A DNA stretch of 64,000 bases, from positions 1,674,001-1,738,000 of the forward strand of contig JAADJZ010000003.1 of NCBI GenBank assembly GCA_011032825.1. The letters are read 5' to 3'. This document shows, in pieces, positions 46,911-57,220 of the stretch. Origin of the DNA: Massariosphaeria phaeospora (Eukaryota; Ascomycota; Dothideomycetes; Pleosporales). The notes beneath the pieces were generated by a model. That model ran no database searches. It saw only the letters and a program-made list of their open reading frames with translations, and was not told the DNA's origin. The position numbers and the translations under genes are program-made. Positions within the stretch are counted from its first letter, which is position 1, and each line of letters begins with the position of its first letter.

Positions 46911-48498
46911 ATGCAGAAGACGTTCCACTTCGTCAATGGCATTGGCCTGAACCAACGCGGCAAAAGAGAGAGCCGTCGACATGTCATGATGGGCAAGAAC
47001 GCGGGGAAAACCATCCACCGACCGTCCAGGCTAGTCAAGCGAGACACCTCCAGGTGCGAACGCGTTGAAGCTGTTATGTCTATAGGGGCTGCTCGTGATA
47101 CCAAGTGGGATACTCCACTAGATCATGCTACATCATCGATCAGAGCATCATCAAGAGTCTCTGCATCCTCCTTCTTGAACATTTCGTTTCCCGTTACGTT
47201 GACGCGAGATTACGCGGAAGTCATTTCAGACTGTAAGCTGGCGCTGCCACCCAATTGTTTTCGACTAACATCATGCGGTCTTTCTTCATGTCGCTGAAAA
47301 GCTGTATCCGGTCAATCTAGGTCTTTCGATAGAGGATTCCAGGCGCACCTGGCTCAATCTTTTGATGTCGGACAAGCACGGTCAGTCAAAGTTACATAAG
47401 ACAAGTCTAGTTGTGTGCTGACAAACAGTACAGCATTTTACTGTAACGTTGCTTTGATGCAGGCTTGCAACGAGCTCTTTTTGAGGGGAGGCGAAAGCTC
47501 TCCAATCGCGATGTACTATCTGTCCAAAAGCCTGGCCCAGGTTAGGGAAAGACTGGAGAGCAGCGATGCCCTTTCCGATGCTACCGTGTGTATAGTCATG
47601 TCCCTAGTCACCCAAGAGCAGGTTCGAAACCAGCATGCGGCTGCGAGGATACATATGGACGGGCTCGCACGTATGATTGAACTTCGTGGCGGGCTTGATT
47701 CGCTTGAAGGCAGTTTGCCAGTCCTGCTGAAGGCGTGCAAGTAAGTGCACTGGACCGGTTTGTGGGTATGTTACTAACTAACATATTCCTCTCTTTAGGA
47801 CGGATATCATGCTTGCCCTTCAATACGAAGAAACTCCACGATTTGTTCGAAACAAGATGCCGCAGATTCGATCACTCTTCCAATCCAAATTCAAAACTGT
47901 CGACTTTGACTCAACCCTCACCTCAATCCAACACAACAATATCGAACCATACCTCTTTGAAATACTAGGCGACATCATCAATGTCACCTCGCTCTTCAAC
48001 GACCGACAGCCCTCTCAAGAAGTCGACCTTTTTTCTTTTCAAGAAATTTTCGTCTCTATATCCTACAGCTTGATTGAATTTGATTCCATGCAAGACCGCA
48101 AGGAACTTTCGACTACCCACGCATCGTATCACGTTGGGTTAACCATTTTCATGATGACCTTCTTTCTTCAGTACGGCCGCCAGCGCATCATGAAATTTGA
48201 AAGCATTACTCAACGTCTGAGAACTGTCATCGAAAGGGGTCTGATGGATGACAAAAAAGACCTAATGTTATGGCTCATGATGATGGGCGGCATCTGGATG
48301 CTGGATGATGCCGATGTCAATTGGCTCGCTCCCAAAGTACGATGTCTAGCTCAAGAGATGGGTCTTCGAAGTTGGGATGAAGTCATTATACACATCATTA
48401 AGTACCCTTGGATCCATGACCTGCACGATGAACCTGGCGGCATCTTTTGGGACAGAGTTCACCAACTCGCGGAGCGGCCGGTCGATCTCAATTTATGA
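46911..48498 (+). CDS. Fungal-specific transcription factor-like protein with a damaged splice acceptor
   Basis: Four exons can be placed: 46911-47232, 47279-47380, 47434-47740 and 47799-48498, together 476 residues. The start MQKTFHFVNGIGLNQRGK is typical of a family of fungal regulators lacking an N-terminal zinc cluster, and the rest matches the fungal_trans_2-type helical domain (MYYLSKSLAQVRERLES, HMDGLARMIELRGGLDSL, GGIWMLDDADVNWLAPK). Introns 2 and 3 have normal borders. Intron 1 starts GTAAGC and has a CTAAC branch site, but the position that keeps the frame ends in GG instead of AG (47277-47278). The only AG further on (..gaaaag) shifts the frame to an early stop. The gene may therefore be inactive or use a non-canonical site. 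Targets unknown. Confidence 0.7.
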
Positions 48499-48723
48499 GT
48501 CTTCCCAAACGAACAATGAACGATCACCCAACTTATTAATCGGAATTCCTCGTGACCTCCTCTAGCACACTCGGAAATTAATGAAACGGCACAACAGGAA
48601 TATCGAGCCGACCGACCAAACAGCGCACATCCATGTCACGAAGCCAATCATATCGTTTCTGAGTCAAACACATGTTTGGATTGATGCGACAATACATAGA
48701 TACTCAATCCATCATCTCTCCGT

Positions 48724-49840
48724 TCACCAACGGAAGGTCTCTTTAACCAACTCTTCAGAGAGCTCCCATAGCCTCTCAGCCTCCTTGCTCGATCCAGCTC
48801 TCGCTGGCACCTCAGTGATTTGACAATCAAGAAGAAACGCACCATACTGGCTTTCATTACGCGTCTCGCCCACCCCTTCTCCCAATTTCGGATCCAGCGC
48901 AGCAACTAGGGTGGTGGAAGAGCCTGCACCCAGCGTCTTGTACGTGATCGGCATTTTCTTGATAGCTTCCAACTGCTTCTCGGGGAAGTTCCTGCCCAAC
49001 TCTGTGGGTATAACACCAGGATGTAGCGCCAATGATGCGATGCCGTACTTTTCGTACAATTTAGTGTTCACTCCGACACTGAAATGGACGTTTGCCACTT
49101 TGCTCTGGTTATACCCTTCAAGTGGTATGTAGGACGCCTCATTGGTATCGGTGTAGCCCCACATGGTCATCCATTCTTTGTTTGGTCGCTCGATTTCCGG
49201 CAGATCTTTGTTCTTCTTGTCGAAGTTGATATCGCTCCAGCGGATGCCGGCGGCGAGCGGAGACATGGAGCTCACGTTGATGATGCGCGTGGCGCCTTTG
49301 GGGTTCTTGGAAGCGGCTGTTATGAGCTTGGGCATGATGAGGTTGGAGAACAGCCAGTGGCCAATGTGGTTGGTTCCGAAGTGCATTTCGATGCCATCCT
49401 CGTTTAGCGTCCGCTCGGGAATGCCCATAACGCCGGCGCTGTTGACGACGATATCGATAGCAACAATATCGGACCATGCCAAAATCTCGGAAGCCGCAGC
49501 GCGGACGGTCTTTTGGCTAGAGAGGTCAAGTTTCAGAGCACGGTAGTCGACGTTGGGGTAGTCGGCCTTGAGAGCATCGATGCACTCCTGGACCTTGGCG
49601 AGGTTGCGGCCGGCGAGGACTAGGTGCGCTGGCGCTTGGGATGCCTGTCGTCGGATGAGCAAAGATAAGATGTGGGCTAGAGCAAACACCTACGAAAGCT
49701 TGCAATGTGGAAAATCCAAGGCCGTCCTTGTTGGCACCGGTCACGAGAATGGTCTTGCCGCGGATACCATCTGCAAAAGCCTTTGCCACGTCGAGGGCTT
49801 CGGTCTTGTCGTTGAACTCGGCATGTGTTGTGGATGGCAT
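48724..49840 (-). CDS. Short-chain dehydrogenase/reductase (WWOX/retinol dehydrogenase-like)
   Basis: Two exons (49694-49840 and 48724-49644) with a 49 bp intron encode 355 residues. The NAD(P)-binding motif is VTGANKDGLG, the structural motif VVNSAGVMG, the catalytic serine lies in IINVSSMS, and the active site is YNQSK, preceded by TNEASYIPLEG. The splice joins FSTLQAF to ASQAPAHLVLAGRN, which is the expected beta2 strand with the AGRN cofactor-specificity loop favouring NADP(H). The C-terminal third (LALHPGVIPTELGRNFP, GAGSSTTLVAALDP) is typical of the retinol dehydrogenase/WWOX-like branch that is expanded in filamentous fungi. The substrate is unknown. It is divergent from the HeLo-domain gene. 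Confidence 0.9.
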
Positions 49841-50606
49841 CTTGTCGAAGTGCTGTAGGATCTGTGGAAAACTGTTCTGTTGGATCAGGAAGTATAAGAG
49901 GAAAGAAGACAGTGCGGATGATGACCCTGAGCAGTGGACAGACAGACCTTTTATACCTCTCTGGCCTCCTTCGTACACCTCTCAAGTCTCGCAATGCCCA
50001 AACGCCATACTCAGGTCGGAAGCGGCCAATGAGAGACTTCCTACCTGATACGGAAGAGCTACTACCATTCATTCTTCAGCTTGAGCATCATACCAACAAA
50101 TCACAGATCACTTCGCCAACTTTCAGAGCCGCTTCGCGAGGTCAGGACTCGAGGATAGGACTTGAGAGGCTCTGGCCAATGAGAGACTTGCTACTCAATA
50201 TGGCATAGCTCCAAATTTCACACTGCACTGGTGCCGCCGTTCGGACGAAGGAGTGCGGTGCAATTCGAGCGGTGCGGATCAGATACACTAACTCCGTTGG
50301 CCCCATAGACTAGCGGATACATCGTATACTGTTGTTCCGTGAGGTAGAGTTTAGGGAGCAGCTCTGCTGTTGCTAAACGTCGGGAATGGTGTCCAGACTC
50401 CAGAGGCGCGGGGCTGGGCAAATGCATGGCGGGAATGTCACACCCACAACGGTAAGTGCAACCCCGCTCTTCTCTGAAATATCAAACCCGTGCTCGGCGT
50501 CATCCCCAGCAGTATGCCACCATCACATACAATATCACTTCACGACTTCAAGAGCCCCGGCAACTAGCATCGGAATCTAGCGGGCAATTGAGTTCGTTGC
50601 GCAGAC
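49841..50606. other. Divergent promoter region of the dehydrogenase and HeLo-domain genes
   Basis: No gene supported. A partly degenerate direct repeat containing CCAAT boxes is present (next entry). Confidence 0.5.
50024..50210. repeat. ~37 bp direct repeat with CCAAT core, two copies 150 bp apart
   Basis: ggccaatgagagactt is identical at 50024-50039 and 50174-50189; the following ~20 bases (ending agct) are about 60% identical. Both copies carry CCAAT in the same orientation, the binding core of the HAP/CBC complex. Confidence 0.85.
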
Positions 50607-51806
50607 ATGGCCGACTCCAAGGCGGAGGTGCTCACCAAGGTGGTGGCGCTTGCCAGCCAGTTCAGCACTTGCGTTGAAGGCTTCAATCTCATATTCCCTT
50701 CTAGGGAGTCGGACCATGCTCAAAGGGTTGCGCTAGCTCGTCTCGGTCTTCAGCAAGGCCGGCTGCTCATTTTCGGTGATGCAGTGGGCATCTCGTCGCC
50801 GCCAGCTCATATAGCTACACATATGGTTCCTAGCCATCCCGGAGCCACGAACCCAGATCCACATCTACCGGTCAACTTTGGCGTCCGGGACGCGCGCCTC
50901 GATGACCCAGAAATCAACGAAAAGGTGCGCACAGCTCTCAGCGAAATGGCCGGTCGCCCATCCCACCTATCAAGAGACGATATGATGGCCAAGTATGGCC
51001 TCAAGTCGCCGAAACGCTTCTCGACCATCGAACATCCAGCATTGGACACGAATCGTCTGGAAGCTTTTCGCGAGAAGTACGGCCTGTTACAGGACTTGTT
51101 GCGCCAAAGCGGCGTTAGATCTGGGATGATAACCCGCCGTGGACTCAGTATGACCATGTCGCACTGGACCGTCCGCGAAGTGAGCAGATTCGAGGCCTTT
51201 GTTACCACGGTGCGGGAGGAGGTTGATGGCCTAATCTCGCTGCTGGATGTCAAGGACCATGTTGACCGCGGAATGAAAACAGACATCAGGTCCATGGGCT
51301 GGCATCCAGATCTCTCGGCGCCCATCGTGCACCAGGACTGGGACAAGCTCAAACTGATTCGCGAAGCTTGCCTTCGCGATTACCCTGAGTATGTCGACGT
51401 GGCGGACACAGCACTCAAGTATATCAATGAAGAGCTGCGCGGCACACACTTGGCCTATCTCAGGGCTGCCTATAAGCCCCCCGCTCCATCAAATGAGGCC
51501 CGGCCTAGCTTTCTCTCGCACTTTAGGCTTAAGAGCTGGAGCAAGAGTCACAAGAATCAAGCCGAGCGATCGAAAAGCTTATCTGGCCCAACACAGGATG
51601 GTCTTGAGCCGCAGCGGTCCTTATCTGAGTCTGGCCCGGCCACCTCGAACGGGCTAGAGCCAGTACGGTCTAAATCTCTATCCGCAATACCAGACGAGCG
51701 TGCACCGCTTAACTTGGACTCGAGACTTACAGAAGATGTTACCCATAAAACCGTTCCTGCAAATGACCCCTTTCCTCATCTCCCGAGACTTGAGGCAAGT
51801 CCATAA
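50607..51806 (+). CDS. HeLo-domain protein (prion-inhibition and propagation type)
   Basis: A single exon encodes 399 residues. Residues ~1-220 align by eye with the HeLo domain of HET-S: an N-terminal helix around VVALASQFSTCVEGFNLIF, a segment ARLGLQQGRLLIFGDAVGIS, and later MTMSHWTVREVSRFEAFVTT and REEVDGLISLL. HeLo domains are helical membrane-toxic modules that execute regulated cell death in fungal allorecognition. The C-terminal ~130 residues are polar and carry a degenerate repeat (RSKSLSGPTQDGLEPQ, RSLSESGPATSNGLEPV, RSKSLSAIP). I see no HET-s-type amyloid motif and no NLR gene nearby, so how it would be activated is unknown. Many HeLo proteins in filamentous fungi remain uncharacterised. 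Confidence 0.75.
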   Translation: MADSKAEVLTKVVALASQFSTCVEGFNLIFPSRESDHAQRVALARLGLQQGRLLIFGDAVGISSPPAHIATHMVPSHPGATNPDPHLPVNFGVRDARLDDPEINEKVRTALSEMAGRPSHLSRDDMMAKYGLKSPKRFSTIEHPALDTNRLEAFREKYGLLQDLLRQSGVRSGMITRRGLSMTMSHWTVREVSRFEAFVTTVREEVDGLISLLDVKDHVDRGMKTDIRSMGWHPDLSAPIVHQDWDKLKLIREACLRDYPEYVDVADTALKYINEELRGTHLAYLRAAYKPPAPSNEARPSFLSHFRLKSWSKSHKNQAERSKSLSGPTQDGLEPQRSLSESGPATSNGLEPVRSKSLSAIPDERAPLNLDSRLTEDVTHKTVPANDPFPHLPRLEASP

Positions 51807-53294
51807 CATTCGAAATTGGACTACTTGAACGCCATGCTTCTATCTCTCCTGTGAGCTCACAACCGAATATAATGAAAGGTCTTGCAGTCAAAGACGCGGG
51901 CCGTATGGGTGGTCATCTACTCTCTTAATGTTTCCCCACAGTGGAAAAACAAAGCAGCATCAAAGCTTGCAGGCTTTGGGGTTTTCTCTAGCTTTCCTGC
52001 TATCACTTTTTTAGATCCACCCGGGGTGTGTGTCTTCCTTGAGGATCACATCAGATCGTTCAATAAGCAGCCACGTCTTACTTGCAACCCCGTATTGATA
52101 AAAGTATGTTTTCTCACCGCTCCCGATCGATTTTAGGCCTGCTACTACGGTTGGAGTTATTGCACACGGCTTAGGAGAGTCTTCGATGTCTTTTCGAGAT
52201 GCAATTCTCGTTTGAATACACATTATACCCTTTGCAAGACGACACCATAGCTAGAGTCTCATGGCTTGATACTGAAGCACCAACTAGCGTGGTTCCAGAA
52301 ACGTTGTACCCCAGCGTGCATGTTCGAGGCGAGCCGTGCCGCATCCGCCTATCTAGTCTTGAAGCAGCCGCAAATCGGCGCCACCAACGGCGCCGCAACG
52401 TACATTCTTCTAATCAGCCTCGTTGTGGCGGAAGTAAGACGCACGCTTCCAAATCCGGTTTTCGTAATCACAACAAATCAGTCTTCAACCTTTGTCAGTA
52501 CATCGAAATGCCTAGTTTAGGCTGTACTTTCCTTATCCCAATCTCGCAATGAGAGCTTGATCAGTTCAAGGATCACTTTCGTCCACGCGTGTCTATTATC
52601 TTTAAAAACAGCAGAATCAATTGAGCGGTTAAACCATTCCGATCGAAGTAAGCTTTGGTCATCCCGTATATCAAACGACTAGCCCATCATAGACACGAGA
52701 CCTCTGATGGTGGCGGCAGCTAGAAGGTAGAGTCCGTCACCCACACAATTCCAGAAGCTCTTCACTACTGGCCTCTGGCTAGACTTACGACCTCATCTGC
52801 ACAACGATCCTGGTTATCACTCTGCCACTACGCTCCTTCTCGTGAGTCCTGCGGCTGTGATAAGCTTACTATGCATATCAGACCCCGACCTCCTTCGTAT
52901 CCTTCAGTCACGACGATGTGGAAATTCTCACACAGGCATGGACACCACTTCATGATTCGTACGGGGGGTCCAGTGGCTTCAAGCTATGAACTTCCCTATC
53001 CGAAGACTCCGCTACTCGGATGGGAGAACACGATGTTGACGCAAACGGACCAGTATCGACTCAGAGAAAGACATCGTGGCTGCTGGGAGCGCGCCGAAAT
53101 GCCGTTACGCTTATCAGTCTGAGGGTTTCGATGGCAAGAAGGACTTGGGCTATCCAGTATAAATATCGGCTTCGCTGCACTCTATACCACTCAACCACCA
53201 GCCAAAGACACTCCATCACAGACTCTCAGTAACAACAGCCAACTACCTTCTCCCTCCTTCAACTTCCAAACCCTTCCACCAAAAAAGCCCAATC
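51807..53294. other. Intergenic region
   Basis: No gene supported over ~1.5 kb. An open frame of 117 codons near 52199-52552 has no domain. The right end is the promoter of the small secreted protein gene. Confidence 0.5.
53158..53165 (+). promoter_or_regulatory. Putative TATA box of the small secreted protein gene
   Basis: TATAAATA, 137 bp upstream of the ATG, followed by a C/A-rich leader without ATG codons. Confidence 0.5.
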
Positions 53295-53591
53295 ATGCGT
53301 TCCACCATCACCGCCCTCCTCACGGCCTTCGCGGCCCTCGCCAGCGCCGCCCCGCAATCCGGCGGTGGCTATGTCGCCGTCGGCTACAAGTACAGCGGCG
53401 GCGGCTGCACCGAGAGCAGCCTCATCTTCGGCGACCCCATCTTCGGCAACGGCAACGTCTGCCAGCCCCTTGATCGCTTCGGCGACAACGGGCCCATTGT
53501 CAGCTACAAGACGCTGAGTGCTAGTGGGGGATGTACCGGTAAGTGACTGGTTTCTTCTTTCTTGGGAGATGGTTCTTGTCTGTAAGAGTAT

Positions 53592-53623
<32 letters not shown>

Positions 53624-53761
53624 TAAGCCAAGCTAACAGAGTCTGCAGTTAAGCTGTACACGGATGCCGGGTGCACGAGCACGGCGTTCTCGGCGCCTGT
53701 CGGGGGTTGCGTGCAGGCGAACAGCCCGTTCGTGAGCGCTTTCGTCACTTGTGTAAGGTAG
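53295..53761 (+). CDS. Small secreted cysteine-rich protein
   Basis: Two exons (53295-53538 and 53649-53761) with a 110 bp intron encode 118 residues. MRSTITALLTAFAALASAAP is a clear signal peptide with an Ala-X-Ala cleavage site. The mature ~99-residue protein is Gly/Ser-rich with six cysteines (in GGGCTE, NVCQP, GGCTG, AGCTS, GGCVQ and VTCVR), an even number suited to three disulfides. No catalytic motif is visible. The size, secretion signal and cysteines fit the class from which fungal effectors come, but also cell-surface or hydrophobic small proteins. A consensus TATA box and a leader without ATG suggest strong expression. The intron is longer than its neighbours because of a (GA)n microsatellite. 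Confidence 0.85.
53595..53623. repeat. (GA)n microsatellite inside the intron of the small secreted protein gene
   Basis: About 14 GA units in the middle of the 110 bp intron. Confidence 0.9.
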
Positions 53762-54213
53762 ATGGACATGTCGATGCTGGTATATGAGAAGGGATGGCGA
53801 GCTCTACAGGAAGGTGTCGGTTTCGCGGGAGTGGGTCAAGTGGACTTGGGATAGTGTGGCATGGCAAAAATCACAAATGGAATTCCATCGTTTTGGGTCT
53901 ATAGGCTACATTCTTGTGCCGTGTCAACCATGTTTTGCTTTATCTAAACCCAATTTGGCAAGCCCAGTTCGATTGTTCAACGATTTGAGACGCAGTGATA
54001 TGGCCGTTTTGTTGGGTTATTGGTCTGGTCGATTCATATTCTCACATCGTCTCTGATTGACATAGATGGCTAGTGGCATATATGCTCGAAGATAGTCTGC
54101 CATGACCTACTTCCCTGTGCTTGGAGTCAGTGTCTATATACTGTCGTTCCATCCCACTCATCGAACCTCGAAATACCACACCCTAACCCCGTCTCAACCG
54201 CCACTGCAAACCC
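53762..54213. other. Convergent intergenic region
   Basis: 3' flanks of the secreted protein and the phosphatase. No gene seen. Confidence 0.5.
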
Positions 54214-55044
54214 TCACTTTCTCGTCGGCACCTCCTTTGGCGTGTCATCCTCGACATCCACCGGGAAATCCGATTTCTCCGCTCCAAAAACACCCCTATC
54301 GCTCCTGCCCATCCCCCCACCCTTCTCCTCCGTCTCGCTCCACTCCCTCAACACAAACAAGCCCTTCCCATCCAGGCACTCCCCCATTCCCTTGCTCTCC
54401 CCCATAGCCCGCTCATCAAAGTCAAACACACGCCAATCCGCATTGAAGAAGCGCCGGTGGCACACGGCGGCGCGCAGAAAGCCCGAATGCGACACCACGG
54501 CGACGACCTTCTCGGGCCGCGCGTACAGCGCTTGCAAACACGTTTGGCCGCGCGCGAGGATGGCTTTCTCGGAGAAGGCGTAGGGGTTGGCGGACAGCGA
54601 CGTGGTCTTGTCGGGGTACAGGGGGTCGACGACGGAGAAGTCGAAGTTGGGGAATTCGGACTGCATGACGGAGATGGAGGAGCCGGTGTCACAAGGGTGG
54701 TCGGCGTTTTCTGCCATCTCTTGTTAGTCGCGCCCAAGTCGTTGATCATGCGGGAGCTGTGTGGTGAGATGGATACCTTGCCAGCCAGCGTCCGGCAGCA
54801 CCTTGATCTTCTTCTCGTTGATGAGCCAGTCCAGCCCCAGCGTTGCCGTCTCCAGCGTGCGGCGCATCGCGCTGACGACGATGAGCTCGACCTGGTTGCC
54901 GATCTCGGATTGCTTCAGAGATTCTTGTAATTCTGCACATTGCTGCCTTCCAAGGTCGGAGAGGGGTGGGTCGTGGATGGACCAGTCACTCGCAACGTTG
55001 TGGAGAGCTTGGGCATGGCGGATGAGGAGTAAGGTCGGTGGCAT
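54214..55044 (-). CDS. Histidine phosphatase superfamily (phosphoglycerate mutase-like) protein
   Basis: Two exons (54777-55044 and 54214-54710) with a 66 bp intron encode 254 residues. The N-terminus MPPTLLLIRHAQALHN carries the RHxxxxxN phosphohistidine motif (here RHAQALHN), and the second catalytic histidine is in VVSHSGFLRAAV. SAMRRTLETA supplies the conserved second arginine. The splice joins LPDAGWQ to ENADHPCDTGSS. The layout resembles yeast PMU1-type phosphomutase homologues. Glycolytic phosphoglycerate mutases have a different active-site context, so this is more likely a phosphatase of unknown substrate. The C-terminal ~30 residues are charged and probably disordered. Confidence 0.88.
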
Positions 55045-55319
55045 TGCAGAGGAATTGGAAACGTGCAGAATGGTGTTGAGAAGGGATTGCTTGGATTTTA
55101 TGTTGTTGCGGCCAATCTGAGCTACGCCGTAGTGGGGCAGGGGTGCATCGTCACTACTGTATGCGGTATGACATCGAACTCTACTTTGTCAACCTGTGGC
55201 CGTTCAACGTGGCGACATGGGGTAGGCCTTCCCAAAAGTAGACCGTTAAGTTACTGGCCCTGACCGTCTATGCTGCGCCTGCCCGCCTGCATGCTTGGGC
55301 ATGGTATGTGTCTGACTAT

Positions 55320-56351
55320 CTACTCTTCCATTTTCTCGTCATCGTCGTCATCGTCGTCTCCCTCCAGAGCCTTCTTCGCGAGTTTCTCTGCTTCCTCCCT
55401 CAGTGCCCTCGGCACCTCCTCGTGGCGTCCCTTGGTGGGCCCACTCAGAGAGCTGATCCATGTCATCTCCAGCTCGAACTCCTTGTCCTTGTTGTCATCG
55501 TGTGCGACGTAGATGATGCGTGCTGCCTCCTTGACACCCTCTTCAAGTGATAGCTCGCCCTCGGAGAGATTGAGCTTTTCTAGTTCCGACTTTGCGATCT
55601 GGCGTCCCTTGCCCGTAGCTGCGCCATAGTAGCCCTGCACAAAATATCAGCTGTAGTTTATTATCCTAGGCACCTTTGCATACCCAGTACAGTCCGCTCG
55701 GCTCGATCATGTACAGGAATGGGCCGCCGTGCTGTGCACCGCCCTTCTTGCCGCCGGAACCGACCTTAGGGCCTGAGCCGACTTGTCCGTCCACGGGCAG
55801 TTCAGCCTCGGAATCCCACCCACCAACGATGGCGGTGACACCAAAGGGCCGCACACTGGAGTAGAGCGTATAGGCCTGGACGTAGCTACCCATGCGATTG
55901 GCAAGTGCGGCAGTCGGGATTGGCGCCTTGTACATCTGCCGCCATGAGGCTGCTTCATCGCGGGCGCGAGAGACGAAGTGGCGGCCGTCGGGGAGCAGGC
56001 CTGACGAGACAACGCCCATATTCCGGTCCACGGTTGCTATCCGCTTGTTCGCTCCGGGCTTCATCAGCTTGCTGGTGACGAGCTTCTCGAGGGCGAGCAC
56101 CACGCCGTCCTTGCACCGTATGCCGACGGCCGTGCCGCCGTTTTCCACTGCCTTGACCGCATATTCGACCTGTGCCGGTAAGTCTGGGGTGGCCCAATCG
56201 CCTCCAGCGGAACGACACGTACTTGGAAGTTGCGGCCATCTGGCGAGAAGACCGAGTTGGACAGGTCATAGCCCGTGCCTATCGACGTCTGCAGGCACGG
56301 TTAGAGGCCGAGCTGCTGGGCACAACAAACCGCGGCGGGCGGGCTTACCAT
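55320..56351 (-). CDS. PRE10: 20S proteasome subunit alpha-7 (PRE10/PSMA3)
   Basis: Four exons: 56349-56351, 56223-56288, 55684-56169 and 55320-55634, 289 residues. The first exon is the ATG alone, followed by a 60 bp intron; the second gives TSIGTGYDLSNSVFSPDGRN, the alpha-subunit signature. VEYAVKAVENGGTAVGIRCKDG follows the second splice in two segments matching PSMA3/PRE10. The DGRHFVSRARDEAASW helix and YVQAYTLYSSVRPFG are conserved. A fungal insertion (DGQVGSGPKVGSGGKKGG) occurs before LYMIEPSG. The tail is acidic (DDDDDDDEKMEE), as in alpha-7 of other eukaryotes. The subunit is a structural member of the outer rings of the 20S core. PUP3 lies 3 kb away. Confidence 0.95.
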
Positions 56352-57220
56352 GGTGGACGCAGGAAGGAGGGCGGCGGTCTGGGAGCCGGTGCTGGTGTCG
56401 AGGCGGATGGGTGAGCGGGCAAGACGGGGCGGCAGGCGGTGTGCTTTGCGGTGGTGTCGTCGTCGGGGGTTGCAGTGTGTGCAGGCAGTCGCGGATTGCG
56501 CGTTGGAGCTGTCGGCGTCAAGGTGCAGAGGCTAGCGCCCGTTCGGGCTAGCCGCTTGGCTGGCGAGGCATAAAAACGCACGCGCCAACGGCCGGCGGGG
56601 GACTTTGCTCATGCTCGTGGCGGGCGCTGGCCCTCGACGGCGATGAGCTGGCGACGGGCAACCCATGACCCCTCCCCAGTTCACCACGCCCATACCCATA
56701 AAGAGGCCTGCGTCGCCGCCAGCAGACGCCGCCTTTGACCTGTCGCCGGCCCTCTCTTGCAACCTGTGTGCTTTCTTTATCCCTCCGGCCGCCAGCACCC
56801 GCACCAGCACCTGCACAAAGGACTGGACTGTAGGCGGCAGCAGCGCCCGACTCGACGCGCCCAACAAGACCTGCCAATAACGCTGCCGACTCCACCTGCC
56901 ACGATTCAGCGCCCTCGAGCTCCTTTGAACCTTGCAAGACGCTTCACCTCGGCGTGCCTAATGTACAGTCTTTGGCCTTTTATACTCTCCCATACCCGGC
57001 TTCTTCCTTCTTCAATGCACCCGCTACTCGTCCACTACTGCCTCAGCTGCACGTACAACACCGCTGTCCCCTTTACAGCCTCTGTCTTCTCTGAAAGTCT
57101 TTTTTGCTCCCACGTAAGCCGCAAGTTCATTGACTTCTCAGCCTACTAATCACTGCCTCATAGTGCGGTGCTGCATCAACAGGTATCAACGCGCGCCCGA
57201 CCCAGGAAGAAGCAGCCAAC
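56352..57220. other. Divergent intergenic region
   Basis: Promoters of PRE10 and of the next gene. The right half is pyrimidine-rich, as fungal promoters often are just before transcription starts. Open frames of up to 219 codons on the opposite strand of PRE10 are shadows; no separate gene. Confidence 0.5.

Noticed and set aside
52199..52552. 117-codon plus-strand frame
   Set aside because: No signal peptide, domain or promoter; composition looks non-coding.
55892..56551. 219-codon frame on the plus strand
   Set aside because: Antisense shadow of the PRE10 gene, whose exons are clear.
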